From: Cryptomeria japonica
Taxonomy: Eukaryota > Streptophyta > Pinopsida > Cupressales > Cupressaceae
DNA length: 64,000 nucleotides
Reading direction: 5' to 3'
NCBI RefSeq assembly: GCF_030272615.1
Contig: NC_081406.1
Coordinates: 475,498,900-475,562,899, forward strand
Part shown: in pieces, positions 24,710-36,452 of the stretch
Layout of the letters: every line of letters starts with the position of its first letter
How positions within the stretch are numbered: the stretch's first letter is position 1
Translations under genes and position numbers: made by a program
Notes under the pieces: model-generated
What the model saw: the letters and a program-made list of their open reading frames with translations, nothing else
Database searches by the model: none
Told to the model about the DNA's origin: nothing

Positions 24710-25334
24710 TATTTATTTGAGATAACCTCAAATCAAAAGAACAAAAAATAAATCTTATCAACCATGATCTAATCTTTTGTAGGTTGACAGATGCACTATG
24801 TAATTCAACTAGTGAAGATTCAGTTTTATAATGTCATCCTATCACAACCCTACAACAACATAAAATGAGGAATACATGTTTGTTGGGGTGCACGTGTTTA
24901 TGTTATGTGAAGAGGAAGGTTGTGATATCCACCCATTTATTTCAAATAATAAAAGGTTGTGAATGTAAACAATGCATTATTAAGCATGGTGAAAAACACA
25001 ATATTTTATGCAGATAGTGTGGCAAGCACATGTTGTTTTGTCAAATGATTGAAAACACATGGTGTTGTTATGAAACATAAAATGAGTAAAGGAGGGTGGA
25101 TATTTATGATTTTAATAAAATTAGTAAAGTAAATTATTGTCTATTCTCTAAATAATATAAACTATGCATTATTAAGCATAATATAAAATAGTCAAATAAG
25201 TCGAACACTCAAAGACATCAACATACAATGACAATAAATATTGTAATCCATCCCTTTAAGTGCTCTTAGATCCAAAAAAGCAAAATAAAGTAGACTTACA
25301 TTACTTTCATTTCCAACTTCTCTCAAGTCATCAG

Positions 25335-26575
25335 GTTACAGACACCGTGCTTATCGCCATAGTAAAGGCGTCGTGTTTATCGCGACAGTAAATTCACCGT
25401 GTTTATCACCAAAGGAGGGAAAGTTGAAAACATTGTGTTTATCACCACAGGAAGGAAAGGTGAACACACCATGTTTATCACCTCAGTATAGGTAGAGATG
25501 ATGCAAAGGCACGACTTTCACAAAGACAACATACAATGACAATACATATTGTAATCGTGCTCAAGTTGCGGGCATCGTGTTTATCTCCATAGTAAAGGCA
25601 TTGTGTTTATCTCAATAGTAAATTCACCATTTTATCACCAAATAAGTGAAATAAAGTAGACTCACATTACTTTCATTTCCAACTTCTCTCAAGTCATCAG
25701 GTTACAGACACCATGTTTATCGCGACAGTAAATTCACCGTGTTTATCACCAAAGGAGGGAGAGTAAAAAACAATGTTTTTATCACCACATGAAGGAAATG
25801 TGAAGACACTGTGTTTAGTGCCTCAATGAAGGTAGAGATTATGCAGAGGCACAACTTTCACAAAGACAACATACAATGATAATACAAATTGTAATCGTGC
25901 TCAGGTTACAGACACCATGTTTATCACCATAGTAAAGGCACTATTTTTATCGCGACAATAAATTCACTGTTTTTATAAGTCGAACACACCATGTATATCA
26001 CCACATGAAGGAAAGGAGAACACACCGTGTTTATTGTTGTAGTAAAGATAGAGATGATGCAGAGGTAGGACTTTCACAAAGACATCAGCATACAATAACA
26101 ATACAGATTGTAATCGTGCTCAGGTTACATACACCGTGTTTATCACCATAGTAAAGGCATCATTTTTATCGTTACAGTAAATTCGTCATGTTTATCACCA
26201 AAGGAGGGAAAGTCAAAAACATTGTGCTTATCACCACGGGAAGGAAAGGTGAACACACCGTGTTTATCACCTCATTAAAGGTAGAGATGATGTAGAGGTA
26301 CGACTTTCACAAAGACATCAACATACAATGACAATACAGATTGTAATCGTGCTTAGGTTACAAACACTATGTTTATCACCATAGTAAAGGCACCATTTTT
26401 ATCGCGACAACAAATTCCACGTGTTTATCACCAAAGGAGGGAGAGTCGACAACATCATGTTTATCACCACAGGAAGGAAAGGTGAACACATTGTGTTTAT
26501 CACCTTAGTAAAGGTAGAGATGATGCAGAGGCACAGATTTCACAAAGACAACATACAATGACAACACAGATTGTC
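25335..26575. repeat. Hierarchical tandem array, period about 220-235 bp
   Basis: The phrase GTAATCGTGC marks successive units at 25,551, 25,891, 26,110 and 26,343, giving spacings of 340, 219 and 233 bp; a last unit ends near 26,573. Inside each unit a shorter motif (ACCGTGTTTATCACCACAG with variants) recurs every 30 to 45 bp. The longer first interval contains an extra segment (AAATAAAGTAGACT to TCATCAGGTTACAGACACC), which also begins the array near 25,290. No coding potential. Confidence 0.85.
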
Positions 26576-26882
26576 ACAAGAGAACATAACACAAACATAA
26601 ATAAACATAATACATCCATAGCATTCGCTTATAATACTGCCATCTATATTGTGACAAATCAAGTGGCACAAGCTTAGTTCATGGTCTCTCACCTCTCTTT
26701 ACCCCTCTAGGTCTCTTACCTATCTATATGACCCCTCTATAGTTCTCTCCCTCCCTCTCTACCTCTCTCTCTCCTTCCCTCTTTACCCTATCCCTTTAGA
26801 ACTATACAATTCCAAAAGTTCAAATTGACCAACTTCAGACCCTCTCCCCTGCTTCAATTTTTTGGTGTCAACATGACATATA

Positions 26883-28059
26883 TGTTGGCATTTTTGTTAT
26901 TTATGTTGTGATTGTCATTGATGGACACACACTTGTATTGAGATCCCCTTTATATGTATGAGCTAGGGCTCAACCGGTATTTGTTCCAACCGGTATGTTG
27001 TATTCTAGTCTTTAGGCTATTGGTGATTTTGCAGAATGTGTTTCCCGGTCTGAAGCGGCATGTCGACCCCAAGCAGTTCGTAGATCCCAAGCGGTACGAG
27101 GGAGCAAAGTGGCACAACACATTCTTACCAGTCTTCATTTTTGTCAAACCGGCAACCGGTATTTTGTATGAACCGGTAATACTCTGTGATGAGTTACCAA
27201 CCGACATTTTGTGATGAGTTACCAATCCACCAATTGTTTGACGGTGCCGACACATTGACGGTGCTTTTTGTGTCGTGTTACTAAGTATGTCTAGATTCAT
27301 TGAACCTAGGAAATTGTAATGTAATCCTATTGGACCGACATGAAATCAGATTCCTTTAAAAGGACATCATGTCTAGGGTTTTAAGTTGTTGCTAAAAGGG
27401 TTAATGTCGTGCTAGGGTTTAAGGTGGTTGTTGAGTTGTTGGAAGAACAATCTTATCTAAGAAGATCAAGCTGTAACTGAGAGAGAGAGATAGAGAAGAC
27501 TGAAGTAATGCTGGAATGCATTAACTATGAGCAATACTGGATCTAACCAAGCAATTTGTGCTATTAGATAGATCAAACACTTGTTGATTACTCACATCTT
27601 TGACAAGTCTATAGCCCTTAACCAGGTAGGCCTCAAAGCCTTTATAAAATCCTTTAACAAGGTGGTTCACTTTTGTGAATCTAAAATCCTCTAACAAGGT
27701 AGTCTTTAATCGGACTTATCTCCTAACAGAGATTGAGATTCCTAACAGGATCTGTTCTGGTGAAGAACATTGTAAGACCTTAACCGGTTTGGTTTCTATT
27801 CTGCAGATAGTGACTTGTGAGTTCCATCTCACCGTGGTTTTTCCCAGTTGGGTTTCCACGTCAAATATCTTGTGTTATGGTTGTATTGCTTTTGTGGGTG
27901 AATGCTTTATTCGCATTTTGGTTTGCATGTGTGGTAACCGGTCTGTCTGTTAGACTGTTTTATCGGTTTATCTTTAGACCGTGTAAGTGTTTTAGTGCAG
28001 TGATTTTTGGCATACTAATTCACCCCCCCCCCCCCCCCCCCCCCTCTTAGTATTCATCA
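26883..28059 (+). mobile_element. Solo LTR, Copia-type (1,177 bp)
   Basis: Starts TGTTGGCATTTTTG and ends TTAGTATTCATCA, flanked by the 5-bp duplication atata (26,878-26,882 and 28,060-28,064). Near the 3' end it holds CCGTGGTTTTTCCC, GTTTCCACGT and ATATCTTGTGT and then TTCACCCCCC, an order widely seen in plant Copia LTRs; the LTR at 43,564-45,821 has the same order. Several ACCGGT motifs occur in the first 300 bp. No internal region or second LTR is present. Confidence 0.85.
28022..28044. repeat. Poly-C tract in LTR end
   Basis: A run of 22 C residues in the conserved TTCACCCCC..TCTTAG segment of the Copia-type LTR; relatives have far shorter runs, so length here may be inflated by slippage or sequencing. 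Confidence 0.9.
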
Positions 28060-28064
28060 ATATA

Positions 28065-28250
28065 CAATTCCGTGTCAATCTGGACCACTAAGAGGCCCTT
28101 TGATCTATCCAAATTATAATTATTGTATTGGTAATGATATCAAACTATAATGACATTGATTGATTGTAAAAGCTAAAGATTAATTTTTCAAGCATTGAAG
28201 AAAGTTATAATCTATAAAATGGAGTACTTAGGTAGCTTACACTTGAAGTT
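28065..28250. repeat. Older dispersed repeat, copy 1, right part
   Basis: From CCACTAAGAGGCCCTTTGAT to CTTACACTTGAAG this matches 33,985-34,160 closely. It continues the repeat interrupted by the solo LTR at 26,883-28,059. Confidence 0.85.
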
Positions 28251-28279
28251 GTAATTAAGTTTACACTTGAAGGTAACTT

Positions 28280-28430
28280 ACACTTTAAGTTCTAATTAGG
28301 GCTAGGGTTAGGGTTTAATTAAGTTTAGTGTTTACGTAGGGTTGGGGTTAAACTTAGGGTTCAATCAGTGTAGGGATTAATGTGAATGTTAGGGTTAGGA
28401 TTCAATTAGGGTTAGGGTAAGGATATTTTA
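28280..28430. repeat. Degenerate telomere-like TTTAGGG/TTAGGG stretch
   Basis: About ten imperfect AGGGTT units (for example CTAGGGTTAGGGTTTAATTA and AATTAGGGTTAGGGTAAGG) are spaced by unrelated bases. It resembles an old interstitial telomere-like tract rather than a functional telomere. Confidence 0.5.
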
Positions 28431-29080
28431 GCTTTCTATCATATACCTTTATAGGATTTAACATCTTCACTAATAATGTCGATAATTATCAAAATGAATT
28501 CAATTACATGGGATGGAAGACCAGGTGGGGCCAATAAATATTGTGTCATTTACAATTTCATAGGTCTAGTGTTAACAAGGTTTTTGATAGATGATGATCC
28601 TTATAACTCAGTGTTACATGTTATAGATTATCTAAAATTTAATTATTGGGTGTTTTTTCCTATGGTTGATAAGATGTGTTTTTTCCTCATTTGATGTTAT
28701 CTCAAATGAACAACCTTTCTCTTCAGGTAACAGAGGCAAGTGAACCCTAACAAAAGTGTATTTTATTTTATAATGTTACAAATTTTGATAGGATTTCATT
28801 GTATATATGAAGTTGTAGGTTGCAATACACATTGTGTTTTTTAACCTACAAAAGCACAGTTTATGATTGACAGACCTACGTAGTGTTGCAAATTGTAATT
28901 CCTTTTAAATTTCACACTCATTTTAGGTCCCTTTCTCTAGTGTGCCTCATTTCACTTCAATTTCATATAGGTCTTTCCCTATCTTCACTTTAATGATTAT
29001 AAGTATAATCTATTTCTTTTAATTCCATTTAGGCCTTTACCTATTTCAAATTTAAATTATCTTTATGACACATTTAACTA
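28431..29080. other. Unannotated spacer
   Basis: AT-rich sequence with a 72-codon frame (28,476-28,694) lacking motifs. Nothing recognised. Confidence 0.3.
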
Positions 29081-29483
29081 TGACAACCCTACATTAACAT
29101 AAAACTAGGAATTAACTTTTTTTTGGGGTGGACATACCTTTGTTACTTGAATAAGAAGGTTTTGAAACATAATGAGACATGTGTTTTACAAAAAAATGTA
29201 TTCCACATTGTTTTTAATCCTCAGTCTATTAATCCTTTTGAGCCTCCCTCTCTTTCCTTCTTTCACTTGGGTTCTCTCTTTCTCACCATCCCTCCATCCA
29301 CCTCCCAAGTCTCTCTATATCTCCCCCTCTCCCTCTCTCTCCCTCCCATTCTTTCTCTCTCAGGATTCTCTCTTACATTCCACTCCCTCTTCACATGCTT
29401 CCCCTTAACTCTATCTCTCTCCCTCTTCACATACTTCCCTTTAACTCTCTTTGGACTTCTCTCCCTTCCTCTCCCCCCTCTCC

Positions 29484-29544
<61 letters not shown>

Positions 29545-29560
29545 GTAGTTATAATTTTTT
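29081..29560. repeat. Older dispersed repeat, copy 2, left part with CT/C tracts
   Basis: Matches the region around 24,840-24,900 and 24,490-24,600 of copy 1. It contains a long CT-rich tract, a C-run at 29,481-29,494 and pure CT at 29,494-29,542. Ser/Leu or Arg/Glu strings translated here are microsatellite artefacts. Confidence 0.75.
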
Positions 29561-29831
29561 TTGGTACCAACATGACAGGTGTAATACCACGTCAATCTGA
29601 AAAGTTGACGTGGACCACTATTGGACCCTCTTCTCTACTTAATTTTTTTGATACCAACATGACATGTACATTACCATTTCAGTTTGAAAAGTTAAAATGG
29701 ACCACCTTCAGACTCTCTCCCCTACTTAAATTTTTTGATGTCAACATGACATATACATTACCATGTCAATCTAAAAAGTTCAAATGGACCAACTTCAGAC
29801 CCTCTCCCCTACTTCAATTTTTTGGTGTCAA
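29561..29831. repeat. 87-bp tandem repeat, four junctions seen
   Basis: The phrase ccaacatgaca (or gtcaacatgaca) recurs with an exact spacing of 87 bp at about 29,567, 29,654 and 29,742, and a fourth is split by the LTR at 29,829/33,957. Units share CTCTCCCCTACTTAAATTTT and AAAGTT-ATGGACCA-type segments with about 80-90% identity by eye. Copy 1 has only the last unit (26,830-26,882). Confidence 0.88.
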
Positions 29832-32800
29832 TGTAGTACCCCTACCCTAATCAGTTTCTAATCTTGGTTTAATCTTGGTTAGTTTATTTTAATATAATGA
29901 TTTTAGTCAGATGTTTGATTTAACGCATAGCTGTTGATGTGGGTCCCACACTAGTTGTATGCAAGTTGTTTAGTGTTCCTATTTCGTGGTATTAATATCG
30001 AGCTAACGCTTTCATTAAATTTTATATATGTATGCATGTATGACTCTTGGTTGCAGGAGATTTCAGGTACAATGTCGCATGAGTGCGAGGTTCGTCTTCA
30101 CCTAGAATTGCAGGTTTGAGTGTACCTCTTTAATCCTTAGAGTTGGATTAGGTGGTCGTAAGACCCTAGTTGACCTTAGTCGTGCTCAAGTGAGCATCGT
30201 CAGCCGTCGTCAGTAATCCCTTTTTGTTTGGGTTTGCGAGTCGTCTGTTTGGTTGACCTTCTCGGTTTGCATGCTTGGTGTGTATGGTTAAATTGATTAA
30301 TTAGTCCTTAGTAATTATTTTGATTAAATATGTATTCGTGCATTGAAGATTAATGGACTAGATTAATCGGGGTTTCGTATGCGATTTTCGTTGATATTGG
30401 ATTGCTCGTTTTAAATTGGGAGTAAGTTCAATTAAATAGCTGATTTTGAATATTAACTGCATTTTGTATATGCTGATGAAAAAGAAAGTTTTGTATTTAA
30501 TTGCAATAGATTTAATTGTATTATGTTGGCTTTTGAGATTAGAAAGGTTAAATTGAATTAAATGAGAAAATCGATTCTGAATTGGAAGGCAAGTTTAATT
30601 TGTTGTTATAGTTAGAAAAGAATTAATTTGAGAATTATTTTTAAAATAAAATTTTTTATTCCAAAAATGGAATTTTGGTCAACTCTTCCATATAACCTAA
30701 TATTTTTGGGGAATTTTGGGAGGAGGATATTTTTGGAAAATATTTTGGTTGGAGGATTTTGGGGGGATGAAATTTGGGGATTTTGGAAGGAGGAGGAATT
30801 CTTGAGCTTGCAGGTTGGGCTCTTCAGTAAATCTCTACCAGGATTGCGTATGAAGGTAGGATTCTAAATTGTGTTCTTGTTGCCAAAAGAATTTACTGTT
30901 CTAGTTGAAAGAAGTGAATTTGTTATTGAAAAATCGGTTTGATTGATTATTGGAGTAGAATGGGAATAAGATCTTGAAATTATCCCTCTTTGATTTCATT
31001 CTTTGTTTTCAAATCAATTTCTGGTTGCTAAGAATGATTTAAAATTAATAAAATTTGAAATTTAGTTGGGGGTTTGGCAGATTAGATGTTAAATTTGTGA
31101 AGATCAATTTTATTTGGCAAATATGCTGTTGGTTTTTGGAGAAATTTTTCCCTTCCCTGTTCTGGGTAGTTTAAAAATATATCTATGGGGTTTTGGTTTT
31201 AAAAAAAAAAATATATAAATATTTCTGTTAGTCTCTGGGAGACTGTTTTTTTGACTGTGTAAAACACAGTAAGCAGTTTTGTTTTTAAAAAATGAAAATC
31301 TATAAAAAAAAAAAATAGAGGAAATAATATATATTAATTGGGGAGTTGCGCACCCAAGGGAGCTGCGTGCTTCCCTTTGGGAACAACAGCGCTCCCTTTG
31401 GGGAGAGCTGCGTGCTCCCTTGGGGAAGCAGCGCTTCCCCTTTGGGGGCTGCGTGGGCTTTCCTTAGGGGACCACGTGGGGTCCACGTGGAAACCTCCCC
31501 CCCCCCCCCCCCCCGCTCTTTTTTTAATTTGCTTTTTTTTAATTTATTTTTTTAGTTAAGAAAAAATAAATTAATAAATAAATTTATTAAATTAAAAGTA
31601 TTGTGGTTTAAAATAAAGTTTTCAATTAATTATTAGTTTATATATATATAATATTAATGGAAATTAATTTATATATATGTATAAACTAATCGATATTTAA
31701 TTTGGAATTGGTGCAATGCATTAATTATTAGTAAAATATATTTTATTAATAAAGATTAATAATTATATTTTAACTAATAATTAATTGGGTTATTATGCAC
31801 TATTAGTTATTAGTTGTGTATATTTTATTTATCGTGGATTGGTAAATATACTCATTAATTAACAGTTAATATTTGGATTTTGGAAATGTTTATCTACATT
31901 TGGATTCCCTTTTTATACTTATATTTCCGTGATCTGTATAGTGCATCTGGGATTGAAAAATATGAAACTGTGGAGGTGGTTAAACCAGTATGTCAATGAT
32001 GTTTTATTGGAGATTAAATATCTTATTTAATTGATTAATGGTTGTCTGAGTTTTATTAATATGAATTTGGTTTAAGAACTCATTATGGCTTAATATGTTT
32101 GTTCGATGCTTTGAACCTTAGAGAGTTAGAAAACCAAGAATCAACCTATTCCTAGATGAGGTAGATAACTGTAATCTGATGTAGATCTTGTAGAAAACCT
32201 GATCAACTGTTAATGTTTAGATCAATTCGGAAAGATTGTATTTGTTGAATATTACCTATGCGAGTTTAATTTCTGTATTCGCTTTTGCTTATGTAATGGC
32301 AAGTCATGCTTTGTTTGTTAGGACCTTGTCGTATAGAATGATTTGGGGTACCTGTTTCAGTCCTCGGCTCCGAGTTGATTGTTGATTTGTGGCAGTGTCA
32401 TATTTGGTCATATCCTTTGTGTGGGTGTTGAATGATGATTTCATGTTTGACCAGTTGGTTGTTCCCTCTTTCTTGAACTCCGTTCGTCTGACCATGTACA
32501 TTCCTTGGTTTTTGAGTTCGTCTGAGTTTAGTCTAGTGTCGTATGGGAAAGTGGCTTTCGATTGGGGGCCGCACCCAAAGTGGCTGCTGGGTAACCCATC
32601 GAAAGTGAGTCTAATAAGTGATAACCTATCAGTAGATTAGAATGTAATATCTAAGTAAGATAATTGTGCCTCACACATGGGACGAGTGCTAACACAGACT
32701 CGACATGTTGTGAGAAGGCCTGAAATGGCAAACCACCATCCTTGTCTTCACGAGAGGATGTGTGGGTCCACATGAGGCTTGGATGGGCCGGAAGCTCGGA

Positions 32801-33954
32801 TTAGGTTGCCAGGGTAACCCAGTGTATGGGGCCGGAACCTATGAAGACCTACCATGGTAACCATACCAGGTTGTGTGATGACACTTGTCCCTACATTCGC
32901 TAGTGTGTTGTCGTTTTGTCCTGTTAGGAGCACGTTTGTGGGTCGTCCTTTTGTCTATGCCCTTGTGAGTACCTGGTTTCATGATAAACCTTGGGTGGTG
33001 ATGGCTCAGTCTTGTGGATGCTCCAATGGACCTTTGTTTTAGCTTGATTATGTTCAGCTGGATCCTTTTCTTTTCAGGGATCGTTTATGTATTATTGACC
33101 GATGTGGTCGTTTGTATATTGTTTATATTTCGCCTTGGTGGCCGGATTGTAATGGTGTAACTTCATGTATTCTTAACTTTATTAATTATCAGAGGGGTCT
33201 TGCAGTTGAGCAGACCCGGAGATGTAGCCCTTTAGGGGTGAACTCTGAGATCATTATGGTGTTATGTGATGTTATTCTCTTATGTTTCCTTTATTCAGCT
33301 TTATCATGTATGATTAGCTTATGTTAGAACGTATAAGTGGATAAGATGGAATTAACTTTAAATGCTTTTATGCAGTCCTTTTTTGAATGCCATTTTGATC
33401 GAATGCCTAAGTGGTTTAGATGAGATTTATCGTAGATGCATGTATGCAATCGTCTTTTAAATGCAATAAATTGGAATATGAAAAAATGTAACTTAGAGTA
33501 ATGGAATATATATTCAGTTGTTGTTAAGGAAATTTAGTATGCTTGAAAGATCTCATATGTTTATGATGAAATTCTAGTGTGTTAGAATATTAGATGTATG
33601 GCTTGTATTTTTTTAGGAAAAGCTTGAATGAAGATTATGAATAGATCTTAAGGGATGAACCTTTGCTTGTGATTTATATTTCCATCTTCTGAAAGGAATT
33701 ATTCTGATTAAGAATTATCTCGTTATTAAGATAATCAGCTTATTGGATTAATTGTGTGAGTTAAGTGAATTGTGAAATTTAAGTAATCTCGTTGGGAAAC
33801 TCTTTAGGTGTTAGTTGATGTCTTCCGCTATGTAATCTGAATCTTTGATATCTTGTTGTATCTTATGTGGTGTAACTTTAAAAAAAAAAAATTATTGCAC
33901 TCTATTCTTGTGTTATGGCTTAATCCCTTCGGGGTTTCCTGGCGGGGCATTATA
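29832..33954. mobile_element. Solo LTR, family A, second copy (4,123 bp)
   Basis: Begins TGTAGTACCCCTACCC and ends CCTGGCGGGGCATTATA, flanked by gtcaa (29,827-29,831 and 33,955-33,959). It lies inverted relative to 8,976-17,950; the expected last bases would be TTACA, here TTATA. Conserved blocks shared with the first copy include GGGTAACCCATCGAAAGTGA (32,590) and AGAAGGCCTGAAATGGCAAA (32,713). No internal genes, primer-binding site or second LTR are seen. Frames of 60-80 codons inside have no motifs. Confidence 0.85.
31338..31514. repeat. GC-rich repeat block inside family A LTR, with poly-C
   Basis: Imperfect repeats of AGCTGCGTGCTCCCTTTGGG and GCAGCGCTTCCC type over about 150 bp, then a palindromic GGGGACCACGTGGGGTCCAC and a run of 18 C. 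Surrounding LTR DNA is strongly AT-rich. Position within the LTR parallels the hairpin block of the first copy although the sequence differs. Confidence 0.8.
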
Positions 33955-34170
33955 GTCAACATGACATATACAATGCCATGTCAATTTGAACCACTAAGAG
34001 GCCCTTTGATCTATCCGGATTATAATTATTGTATTAGTAATAATATCAAACTATAATGCCATTGACTGATTCTAAAAGCTAAAGATTATTTTTTCAAGCA
34101 TCGAAGAAAGTTATAATCTATAATATGGAGCACTTAGGTAACTTACACTTGAAGTTTTAATATAGCAACC
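33955..34170. repeat. Older dispersed repeat, copy 2, right part
   Basis: Continues the repeat split by the family A LTR: CATGACATATACAATGCC, then CCACTAAGAGGCCCTTTGAT and so on to ACTTACACTTGAAG. Homologous to 28,065-28,250. Confidence 0.85.
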
Positions 34171-35155
34171 ATTTTTAGGCTTTCAAGATAATCAAGAGTG
34201 AATCCAAGATTACATTTTTTTTAGAAATTATAAAATTTTGATTGCTCATTGCAAGAAAATAGGTCATTATAATTTAGCAATATAACTTAAATCTGATAGG
34301 TAACATTGATGGTCAACCAAAATTAAGTAATTAATGTGCTACAAAATACGAAAAAGAGTACATACAATTATGTTCATAAATAGAAGGAAATCAATGATAT
34401 AGTTTCATAGAAATCTTGTCCTTCAAGATGCATTATGTTTCATTTATTAGAAGGAATTAGCCAAGGGAAAAAGAAAAAGGTTAAAAAGTCATAGATTAGA
34501 TGTGTATCCAAGTAAAGGCTAATGAAATAATGATTCAACTTAATAATGTAGCATGCATTATTATAGATTTGAAGGTAAATGATAGTCATTTAAACTTCAC
34601 AATGTATTTCAGAGACACTAAAATATCAAATTACCCATTGTGGATTTGTAAATAATAGATAGTAAAATGTTGAAAATGATAACCTTTCTAAAAAAAATGA
34701 TTTAAAAATAAACAATTATGAGTTAAAAAAATTATTATACATAATAAATAAAATCAATTTATGATAAAAAAAATTAAAAATATTATAATGATTAAAAAAT
34801 GAATAATTTTATTATTCATTTAAATCAACTATAATATTATTTTATTTATTTTATAAAATTAATTTTTATTTAATCATTACAATTTATTAATATTCATTTT
34901 ATTCATATTTTTATAAATTGTGCATAAAGAACTTCCATACTTGTAAATAATATAAATAAAGAAATATAATATAAATAAAATGTATTAAAAAAATAATATA
35001 AATAAAATTGATTAAAAATTTACAAAAATAACAATAAAATTTATTAACTAAAATATAAATAAAATATATTAAATTAAAAAATATATTTAAAAATAAAAAA
35101 TAATACAAATAAAATATACTAAAAATTTATTAAATAAAATATATTAAAAATGTAA
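34171..35155. other. Very AT-rich spacer
   Basis: No coding content. From about 34,680 the sequence is low-complexity A/T with irregular repetition of AATATAAATAAAAT-like units. Confidence 0.5.
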
Positions 35156-35160
35156 TTAAA

Positions 35161-35353
35161 CTTTTAGGTTTTTTAATTTTGAAAAAGGGAAGGGGGTCGC
35201 GCAGCCTCGCGACCCTTAGGCTCCCCTCCCCAAAACCCGTGCGTTGCATAAGCGCAGGGATTTTGAGCGCACAAATTTTGGGGAGGGGAGCCTGAGGCCC
35301 GTGAGGGTGCGGGACCCCCACCCTTGTTCAAAATTAAAAAAACTTAAAAAAAG
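35161..35353. repeat. GC-rich foldback (inverted repeat), about 190 bp
   Basis: Two arms of about 76 bp (35,161-35,236 and 35,276-35,353) are inverted copies with roughly 80% identity by eye; the inner 16-20 bp (GGCTCCCCTCCCCAAAA and TTTTGGGGAGGGGAGCC) are perfect. The loop is about 39 bp. GC content contrasts sharply with the AT-rich flanks. This resembles a foldback or MITE-like element, but no clear target duplication was found. Confidence 0.75.
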
Positions 35354-35593
35354 GCATGAGCATCAAAGTTGAAAAGTTAACGATTTGTTTTTGTCAACAC
35401 CACTTACCTTGATTGCTCACATCAGCGACAACTTTTTATATATGGTGTTCATGTACAACGTGCTATTTTATGTGGAGAATAGGCGTTTCCAATTTATATT
35501 GGGTGGAACACGAAATTAATGGAAACTTGCTAGGTGCATATAGTCCTATCCCTAAGATGCGGGTGAGAAATAAATGCACATCAGTCGCGGTCA

Positions 35594-35741
35594 GAGCATT
35601 AAGTGAAATGACAGGTCAATAATCAATTGACCTTGGATATATATTTTATTTATAATAAGTAATAATAGAGCATTAAGTGAAATGACAGGTCAATAATCAA
35701 TTGACCTTGGATATATATTTTATTAAAAATAAGTAATAATA
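35594..35741. repeat. 74-bp tandem duplication
   Basis: GAGCATTAAGTGAAATGACA begins at 35,594 and again at 35,668; the 74-bp units differ by only a few bases near the end (TTTATTTATAATAAG versus TTTATTAAAAATAAG). It includes the small palindrome GGTCAATAATCAATTGACC. Confidence 0.92.
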
Positions 35742-36079
35742 ATTTAGTTTTATATTTACTGTTTGAAGAATGAATCAATGAAAGGGATAATATATATTGT
35801 AAATTGTTAAATAATAAATTTAATTATAGAATTGTTGTTCAAATTTTTAATTCTAGAAATTGATTGGTTGGATTAATTGAAAAATTGAATCAGATGGATG
35901 CAATAGTATTCTACCTTGAGAAAAATTAATAATAAGAATACTTAAAAAAATAAAAAAGAAAAAAAAAATGGTTACACACCTCCTTCAACTCCCTCAATAG
36001 ATCAAGCAGAGAAGAAGAAAAGTGAAAACTGTTAAAGATATTGGTTTTCCACAATCCATAATAGTTCTTGTTATAGCTT

Positions 36080-36396
36080 TTGGCAAAAGCTAAACATGCA
36101 ATTTTATGTGGGCTAACAGAATCCGAGTTCACAAAAGTTATACATTGCAAGCCAACAAAGAGCTTGTGGAATAAGTTGAAGAACATATATGAAGGAGATG
36201 ATAACATAAAGAAAGCAAAGCTTCAAACCCACCCCCCAAAAATTGAAAGTCTCAAAATGAAAGAAGAAGAAAACATAACTTAATGTTGATGAGATTGTAA
36301 AATACTATCAAAAGGCTTGATGAAGATGTTGAGGAAGCCATTGTTGTTCAAAAGATTTTAAGATCCTTTCACTTAAGATTTGGCTCCAAATTGTTA
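36080..36396 (+). pseudogene. Copia-type gag fragment
   Basis: The frame from 36,080 encodes KAKHAILCGLTESEFTKVIH, then WNKLKNIYEGDDNIKKAKLQ and ESLKMKEEENI. After a frameshift (about 36,285-36,315) it continues LDEDVEEAIVVQKILRSFHL. This is the conserved core of the Retrotran_gag_2/UBN2 domain of plant Ty1/Copia gag. Only about 105 codons remain, with no zinc knuckle and no pol, so it is an isolated fragment. Confidence 0.8.
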
Positions 36397-36452
36397 AGAA
36401 AAAAGAAAAAAGAAAAAAGAAAAAGAAAAAAGAAAAAAGGAAAAAGAAAAAA
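36396..36452. repeat. (GAAAAAA)n-like purine tract
   Basis: Irregular GAAAAA/GAAAAAA units directly after the gag fragment. Confidence 0.85.

Noticed and set aside
25335-26575. CRISPR-like spacing of a short motif
   Set aside because: Motif copies are degenerate, the intervening sequence is itself repeated, and the DNA is plant nuclear repeat DNA.
31338-31514. CpG island or promoter of a host gene
   Set aside because: It lies inside a target-duplication-bounded LTR and consists of short repeats; no coding sequence follows.
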